DNA of 64,000 bases, taken from assembly GCF_028736175.1 (NCBI RefSeq), contig NZ_CP117880.1, forward strand, positions 3,100,001-3,164,000. The letters are read 5' to 3'. The notes under the pieces are model-generated. The model was given only the letters and a program-made list of their open reading frames with translations. It was not told the origin of the DNA and searched no databases. Every line of letters starts with the position of its first letter. Within the stretch, counting starts at the first letter, position 1. Position numbers and translations under genes: made by a program. This stretch comes from Sphingobacterium oryzagri. Lineage in GTDB: Bacteria > Bacteroidota > Bacteroidia > Sphingobacteriales > Sphingobacteriaceae. Below are positions 58,321 to 64,000 of this stretch, one piece after another.

Positions 58321-58623
58321 ATGAAGACTATGGACAAACTGAAGAAATTTGATCTTATGGAGAAGATCGCGAGAGAGCTCGAAGACGTAAGAAATAGCCA
58401 ACAGGCTGTTTTAGAAAAAATAGGTAAAATTGAAGTGGATAATATCGAACTTGGAGATAAAACAATCGAGTCAAAAATCCCAGACATTTACCAACGTACC
58501 GCAGACAACGCAGACGCCATTAAGGAAATTTTGGATTCGTTCCAAGAGAAAACCGAAGAGTTTGGCGAAAAGAACAATGTTGAAAAACTGCGCGAGCAGG
58601 AAGCAATAAATAACTTGAAATAG
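58321..58623 (+). CDS. Small coiled-coil protein of unknown function
   Basis: A 100-residue, highly charged protein (MDKLKKFDLMEKIARELEDV) that reads as helical coiled coil through most of its length. It has no Cys, signal peptide or membrane segment. No family recognised. It faces the gene for ribosomal protein THX across a shared terminator. Confidence 0.6.
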   Translation: MKTMDKLKKFDLMEKIARELEDVRNSQQAVLEKIGKIEVDNIELGDKTIESKIPDIYQRTADNADAIKEILDSFQEKTEEFGEKNNVEKLREQEAINNLK

Positions 58624-58640
58624 TCATCAAGTTTTTCGAA

Positions 58641-58678
58641 CACAAAAAAGAGGATGCTTATGCATCCTCTTTTTTGTG
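58641..58678. terminator. Bidirectional terminator, overlaps the end of the THX gene
   Basis: CACAAAAAAGAGGATGC (58641-58657) pairs perfectly with GCATCCTCTTTTTTGTG (58662-58678) across four bases. The THX stop codon (58658-58660) lies in the loop, so the last codons of THX form one arm. Confidence 0.8.
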
Positions 58679-58774
58679 TTTAATAGTTACTCTCGGGCCA
58701 TTCTTCGGTCTTTTCTTACCGAATGAGCCCTTGATGATTTTGCCTTTTCGTGTTTTTTTATCGCCTTTTCCCAT
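58658..58774 (-). CDS. Small ribosomal protein THX
   Basis: A 38-residue, very basic protein found by eye on the minus strand: it begins MGKGDKKTRKGKIIKGSFGK. This start is the hallmark of the 30S protein THX (bTHX), which packs at the top of the small-subunit head. It is short enough to be missed by automatic gene calls. Its stop codon sits in the loop of a perfect bidirectional terminator shared with the convergent coiled-coil gene. Confidence 0.85.
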   Translation of the reverse strand: MGKGDKKTRKGKIIKGSFGKKRPKNGPRVTIKHKKEDA

Positions 58775-58869
58775 AATCTGAATATTTTAAAGCTGTTATT
58801 ACAATATTGATAAACAGCAATATAACAAATTAAGCAGCAGCATACAAGTTAAACACGATTTTACCGTAT

Positions 58870-60387
<1,518 letters not shown>

Positions 60388-60471
60388 CGATTTTCGATGA
60401 ATTTATCAAAAATTAAATCTTTTTTATCAAAGGATGACATTGAGATTAAAATGGCATTAGGTTTTGATATT

Positions 60472-60503
60472 AATAGTTTGCCTACTGCTTTTGGCAAACT
60501 ATT
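60472..60503 (+). promoter_or_regulatory. AATAGTTTGCC hairpin before the small barrel-protein gene
   Basis: AATAGTTTGCC (60472-60482) pairs perfectly with GGCAAACTATT (60493-60503). It has no T run, so termination is unlikely. It shares the TTTGCC/GGCAAA half-sites with the guaB promoter 90 bp away. Confidence 0.35.
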
Positions 60504-60567
60504 TGCTTAATGCTGCCAAACAATCACTGGTGAGCAGTGATATATGAAATTACATTAACAAACAACC

Positions 60568-61062
60568 ATGAAAAAAGTATTTTTATCTTTAGGAACAGCA
60601 GCTCTTTTAGCTATTGGCCTGCAGGAAGCAGCCGCACAAACTCCGTATAGAACGGCCATAGGTATCGGTATCGACGTGGGTGACGGCCCAACATTGGTAG
60701 GTCCGCAAATAAAGCACTCTTTCGGTGGTGCTAACGCGGGTAATGCGCAAGTTCTTTTTGGTGATGATGTCATAACATTAGGTGTTGATTACTCCTACAA
60801 TAAACAAATTCCTGGAACAAACGGTTTAGGCTGGTATGTGGGTATCGGTCCGCAATTGAGTTTCGTTGACCATAGCAGCCGTTGGTTTTCCCATGATGAT
60901 GAGACATATTTCGCCATCCGCCCTGCTGCCGGATTGGAATACAAGATCCCGACAGCACCTATCGGCTTTCACTTTGACTGGAAACCTTGGTGGAATTTAA
61001 CACATAACTCGAATTTCGAACCTGCGCGGTTTACACTTGGATTTAAGTTTACCATCAACTAA
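60568..61062 (+). CDS. Small outer-membrane beta-barrel-like protein
   Basis: A 164-residue exported protein (signal peptide about residues 1-22, ending EAAAQ). The mature part has alternating strand-like segments (YRTAIGIGIDVGDGPTLVGP; WYVGIGPQLSFVDHS) and ends in an aromatic-rich final strand RFTLGFKFTIN, as in small outer-membrane barrels. The function is unknown. It ends in a strong terminator before secDF. Confidence 0.65.
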   Translation: MKKVFLSLGTAALLAIGLQEAAAQTPYRTAIGIGIDVGDGPTLVGPQIKHSFGGANAGNAQVLFGDDVITLGVDYSYNKQIPGTNGLGWYVGIGPQLSFVDHSSRWFSHDDETYFAIRPAAGLEYKIPTAPIGFHFDWKPWWNLTHNSNFEPARFTLGFKFTIN

Positions 61063-61094
61063 TCCGGCAATTCGTTTACACGACGCAAGAAAGG

Positions 61095-61135
61095 AAAATG
61101 CGGCAATCTGTTTAGCGATAGATTGCCGCATTTTT
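61095..61135 (+). terminator. Terminator before secDF
   Basis: AAAATGCGGCAATCT (61095-61109) pairs with AGATTGCCGCATTTT (about 61120-61134), with further Ts. Confidence 0.85.
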
Positions 61136-61321
61136 GTTGCCGTTTCCACCCCGGAAAAAGCAAACCGTCTAGCGTTAAAACACGCCTATTGAATCTACGC
61201 AATCTCCCCGTCTGCAGAGCGATTTAGGGCAGCTTTATGTAACAATATCCATGTGCTACACGCCAAGCGTATTTTTGTTTGCATATCTGTTGAATAATGT
61301 TCGCTTTCTACAAAATTTTTA

Positions 61322-61329
61322 TACCTTTG
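61322..61329 (+). promoter_or_regulatory. -7 element for secDF
   Basis: TACCTTTG matches TAnnTTTG, about 80 bp before the secDF ATG. Confidence 0.5.
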
Positions 61330-61410
61330 CGAATCTTGGCTAGTTATTATTAAGCTAAATCGTACAATAAATAATATAAACTATATCAATCAAATACACG
61401 AATACAGACA

Positions 61411-64000
61411 ATGCAGAGTAAAGGGCTGATTAAATTTTTGGTAATAGTGGTGTCAATAGCATGCCTCTATTCCCTATCATTCACATTTGTTACACGAAAA
61501 GTAGAACGCGATGCTGCTGAATACGCAAAAGGCGATATGGCCAAAGAAAAAGCGTATTTAGACTCCATGGCAGGTGAAGAGGTTTATAATTTAGGACTTG
61601 CAAAGTTCACTTACAGAGAAGCTAAAGCCCATGAACTGGCTTTAGGTCTCGATCTGAAAGGTGGTATGAACGTAACCATGGAAATTTCCCTGGACGAGCT
61701 TATCAAAAATCTAGCAAACAATCCTAAAGACGATAAATTCAACACGGCGTTAGAAACAGCGGTTCAAAAAAGCAAATCCGTAAACAAAAGTGTCGTTGAA
61801 CTATTTGTAGACGAGTACAAAGCTACCGGAGCATCTACACCGCTAGCCAACTTCTTCGCGACAAAAGATAACGCGGCGTTAATCAAAGCAACAAGCTCGG
61901 ATGCAGAAGTACGTAGCTTCTTGAACAAAGAGGCAGACAATGCTATCCAAAATTCTTACAAAGTATTACGTACACGGATTGATAAGTTTGGTGTGGCTTC
62001 TCCAAATATCCAAATTCAACAGGGAACCAACCGTATACTCATCGAACTTCCAGGTGTGAATGACGAAGCGCGTGTACGCAAGCTTCTTCAAGGATCGGCT
62101 AAACTGGAGTTTTACCAGACACACGATAACTTTCAAGTATATCCATTGTTGGAAAATATCAACGGTATTCTTGCATCTACGCTAAAAACAGCAACCCCAG
62201 CTGCAAAACCGGCAACGGCTGTCGCGGATACCGCTGCTACAGATAGCACGAAAGCCGATGATAACTTATTAGCAAACCTGGGTTCAGCTAAAAAAGATAC
62301 CACCGATTCAACCGGAGCGGTATCGCCAGAATTGGCAGCAAGCAATCCCCTATTCGCGATTTTAACGCCAGCAAGCTACCAAGGTGAAAACGGTCAACCG
62401 TCATTAATGCCTGGCGCAATGGTTGGTATGGCAAACCTGAAAGACACTGCACGTGTAAATGCGTACTTAAATCGTCCAGAGGTAAAAGCAACTATCCCAA
62501 GTAACTTAAAACTATTGTGGGCTGTTAAACCGGAGCAAAGAACACCAAATCTGTTGTCTTTATATGCTATTAAATTAGCCGGACAAGAGAGCGGAGCGGT
62601 AATGACGGGTGATGTCATCACGGACGCTACAGATAATTTCGATCAACAAAACAGACCGGTCGTGTCCATGCAAATGAACACAGAGGGCGCTCGCCAATGG
62701 CGTAGAGTTACGGCACAGGCTGCGCAAAACAGAGAAGCTATTGCTATTGTTTTAGACGGCGTGGTTTACTCTGCTCCTTCCGTAAATGAAGAAATTCCAA
62801 ACGGTAATTCGCAAATCTCTGGTAGCTTCACGATTGAAGACACCAAAGATTTAGCAAACGTTTTAAAAGCAGGTCGTCTTCCAGCGACTGCAAAAATTGT
62901 AGAAGAAGCGATCGTAGGGCCTTCCCTTGGTCAGGCAGCTATCGATGCCGGTGTTAACTCTGCTGTTATCGGTATCGTAGTCGTGATGATCTTTATGATT
63001 GCTTACTACAACCGCGCTGGTATTGCCGCAAACATTGCCGTATTATTCAACGTATTTTTCTTGATGGGTATCTTAGCATCATTAAATGCTGTTCTTACCC
63101 TACCAGGTATCGCCGGTATCGTGTTAACGATGGGTACAGCTGTAGATGCCAACGTACTTATTTACGAGCGTATTCGTGAAGAACTGCGCGCAGGAAAAAG
63201 CATACGCCAGGCAGTTGCCGATGGTTACAAACATGCTATGCCATCTATCCTGGATTCACAGATCACCACCTTCTTGGTTGGTTTAGTACTATTCTTCTTT
63301 GGTAGCGGTCCGATCTTAGGATTTGCAACAACGTTGATGATTGGTATTATTACATCTTTGTTTACATCAATCTTCATCTCTCGTTTGATTTTTGAATACA
63401 TGTTGACAAAAGATATCAAGATTTCGGTATCCTTCCCTTGGTCGGCAAAAACTTTACAAAACGCGAATTTCCAATTTATCAAGAAACGTAAATTATTCTA
63501 CATCATCTCTGTCGTAGCGGTGCTTATCTCTATAGGCTCTATCTTTACCAAAGGATTCTCTTTAGGGGTTGACTTTAAGGGTGGTCGTACCTACACCGTA
63601 CGTTACGAACAGCCGGTTAGTTTAGAAGATGTGCGTAAGAATTTAGATGAAACATTTAACTCGACAACGGAAGTAAAAACATTTGGTAGCGAGAATCAAG
63701 TGCGTGTAACCACCACTTACCACATCGAAGAGACAAGTGACGAAGCGGATAAAGAAGTATTGGCTAAATTGAACGAAGGTCTTTCTAAAATCGCGGGCAA
63801 CAAACACGAAATCCTTTCTTCACAAAAAGTAGGGCCTAGTATCGCTACAGACATTAAAGACCGGGCTATTTGGTCGGGTATCTTCTCGATCTTGATTATC
63901 GCGGGTTATATCTTGGTGCGTTTCCACAAATGGCAATATTCCATTGGTGCAGCTATCGCAACGGTGCACGATGGTGTTATTTTGTTAGGTTTGTTCTCTA
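61411..64000 (+). CDS. secDF: Fused protein-export membrane protein SecDF (3' end outside window)
   Basis: The frame opens with ATG at 61411 (MQSKGLIKFLVIVVSIA) and stays open to the window end, giving 863 codons. It has the SecD part (LALGLDLKGGMNVTMEISLD; ELPGVNDEARVRKLL), then helices with GTAVDANVLIYERIREEL. The SecF part starts at GFSLGVDFKGGRTYTVRYE and continues into helices cut by the window edge. SecDF uses proton flow to complete export through SecYEG. A low-complexity Ala/Thr/Asp insert (about residues 255-310) in the periplasmic P1 region is lineage-typical. The tandem fusion itself is common in Bacteroidota. Confidence 0.95.
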   Translation, partial: MQSKGLIKFLVIVVSIACLYSLSFTFVTRKVERDAAEYAKGDMAKEKAYLDSMAGEEVYNLGLAKFTYREAKAHELALGLDLKGGMNVTMEISLDELIKNLANNPKDDKFNTALETAVQKSKSVNKSVVELFVDEYKATGASTPLANFFATKDNAALIKATSSDAEVRSFLNKEADNAIQNSYKVLRTRIDKFGVASPNIQIQQGTNRILIELPGVNDEARVRKLLQGSAKLEFYQTHDNFQVYPLLENINGILASTLKTATPAAKPATAVADTAATDSTKADDNLLANLGSAKKDTTDSTGAVSPELAASNPLFAILTPASYQGENGQPSLMPGAMVGMANLKDTARVNAYLNRPEVKATIPSNLKLLWAVKPEQRTPNLLSLYAIKLAGQESGAVMTGDVITDATDNFDQQNRPVVSMQMNTEGARQWRRVTAQAAQNREAIAIVLDGVVYSAPSVNEEIPNGNSQISGSFTIEDTKDLANVLKAGRLPATAKIVEEAIVGPSLGQAAIDAGVNSAVIGIVVVMIFMIAYYNRAGIAANIAVLFNVFFLMGILASLNAVLTLPGIAGIVLTMGTAVDANVLIYERIREELRAGKSIRQAVADGYKHAMPSILDSQITTFLVGLVLFFFGSGPILGFATTLMIGIITSLFTSIFISRLIFEYMLTKDIKISVSFPWSAKTLQNANFQFIKKRKLFYIISVVAVLISIGSIFTKGFSLGVDFKGGRTYTVRYEQPVSLEDVRKNLDETFNSTTEVKTFGSENQVRVTTTYHIEETSDEADKEVLAKLNEGLSKIAGNKHEILSSQKVGPSIATDIKDRAIWSGIFSILIIAGYILVRFHKWQYSIGAAIATVHDGVILLGLFS

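Noticed and set aside
62190..62330. Frameshift or foreign insert in SecDF
   Set aside because: The Ala/Thr/Asp-rich stretch stays in frame and low-complexity inserts at this place are usual in Bacteroidota SecDF.

Overview
The window comes from a Bacteroidota chromosome, most likely of the family Sphingobacteriaceae. The support is a SusC/SusD pair, a short RpoD-type sigma factor without region 1.1, a fused SecDF, DUF1573 and DUF4230 proteins, and repeated TAnnTTTG -7 promoter elements upstream of genes. No rRNA, tRNA, phage, CRISPR array or transposase gene was seen. Most of the window is chromosomal housekeeping and accessory metabolism.

Layout. 1-8.6 kb: the end of a DinB-like gene, repeat array A, a secreted PI-PLC lipoprotein, a membrane protein, a Crp/Fnr regulator, and an 815-residue kinase whose N-terminal half resembles class III lanthipeptide synthetases (LanKC type). 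The kinase gene runs into repeat array B. 8.8-15.6 kb: a MauE-type membrane protein and a DUF6520-like small secreted peptide, facing a susC-susD-tlpA operon. 16.6-26.2 kb: a helix-turn-helix protein, a TonB-C-like secreted protein, an AAA+/VWA pair, an antiporter-icd operon and a LolC/E-like permease. 26.3-28.7 kb: fmt, an XRE regulator and rpoD. 28.8-31.65 kb: repeat array C. 31.8-38 kb: the aguB-aguA polyamine genes, small unknowns, an acyltransferase and a subclass-A2-like beta-lactamase. 38-43.5 kb: dnaE2-imuB-imuA mutagenesis operon. 43.6-52 kb: sulfatase, alcohol dehydrogenase, 5'-nucleotidase/DeoR pair, metalloprotease, GH3 and DoxX proteins. 52.3-64 kb: kdsA-recQ with divergent kdsD, DUF1573, an aminotransferase, ribosomal protein THX, guaB and secDF (cut by the window end).

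Two items stand out. First, the kinase fuses a LanKC-like N-terminal region and an apparently intact kinase to one membrane helix and a periplasmic propeller-like domain, with no cyclase. It sits next to MauE, DUF6520 and TlpA genes, so a peptide- or redox-related envelope system is plausible but unproven. Second, three arrays of a modular palindromic repeat (nine copies of a ~46-bp stem-loop, all in one orientation) lie between co-directional genes, and one array supplies the last codons of the kinase gene.

All calls are from reading sequence and translations. No database search, structure prediction or base-composition calculation was run.
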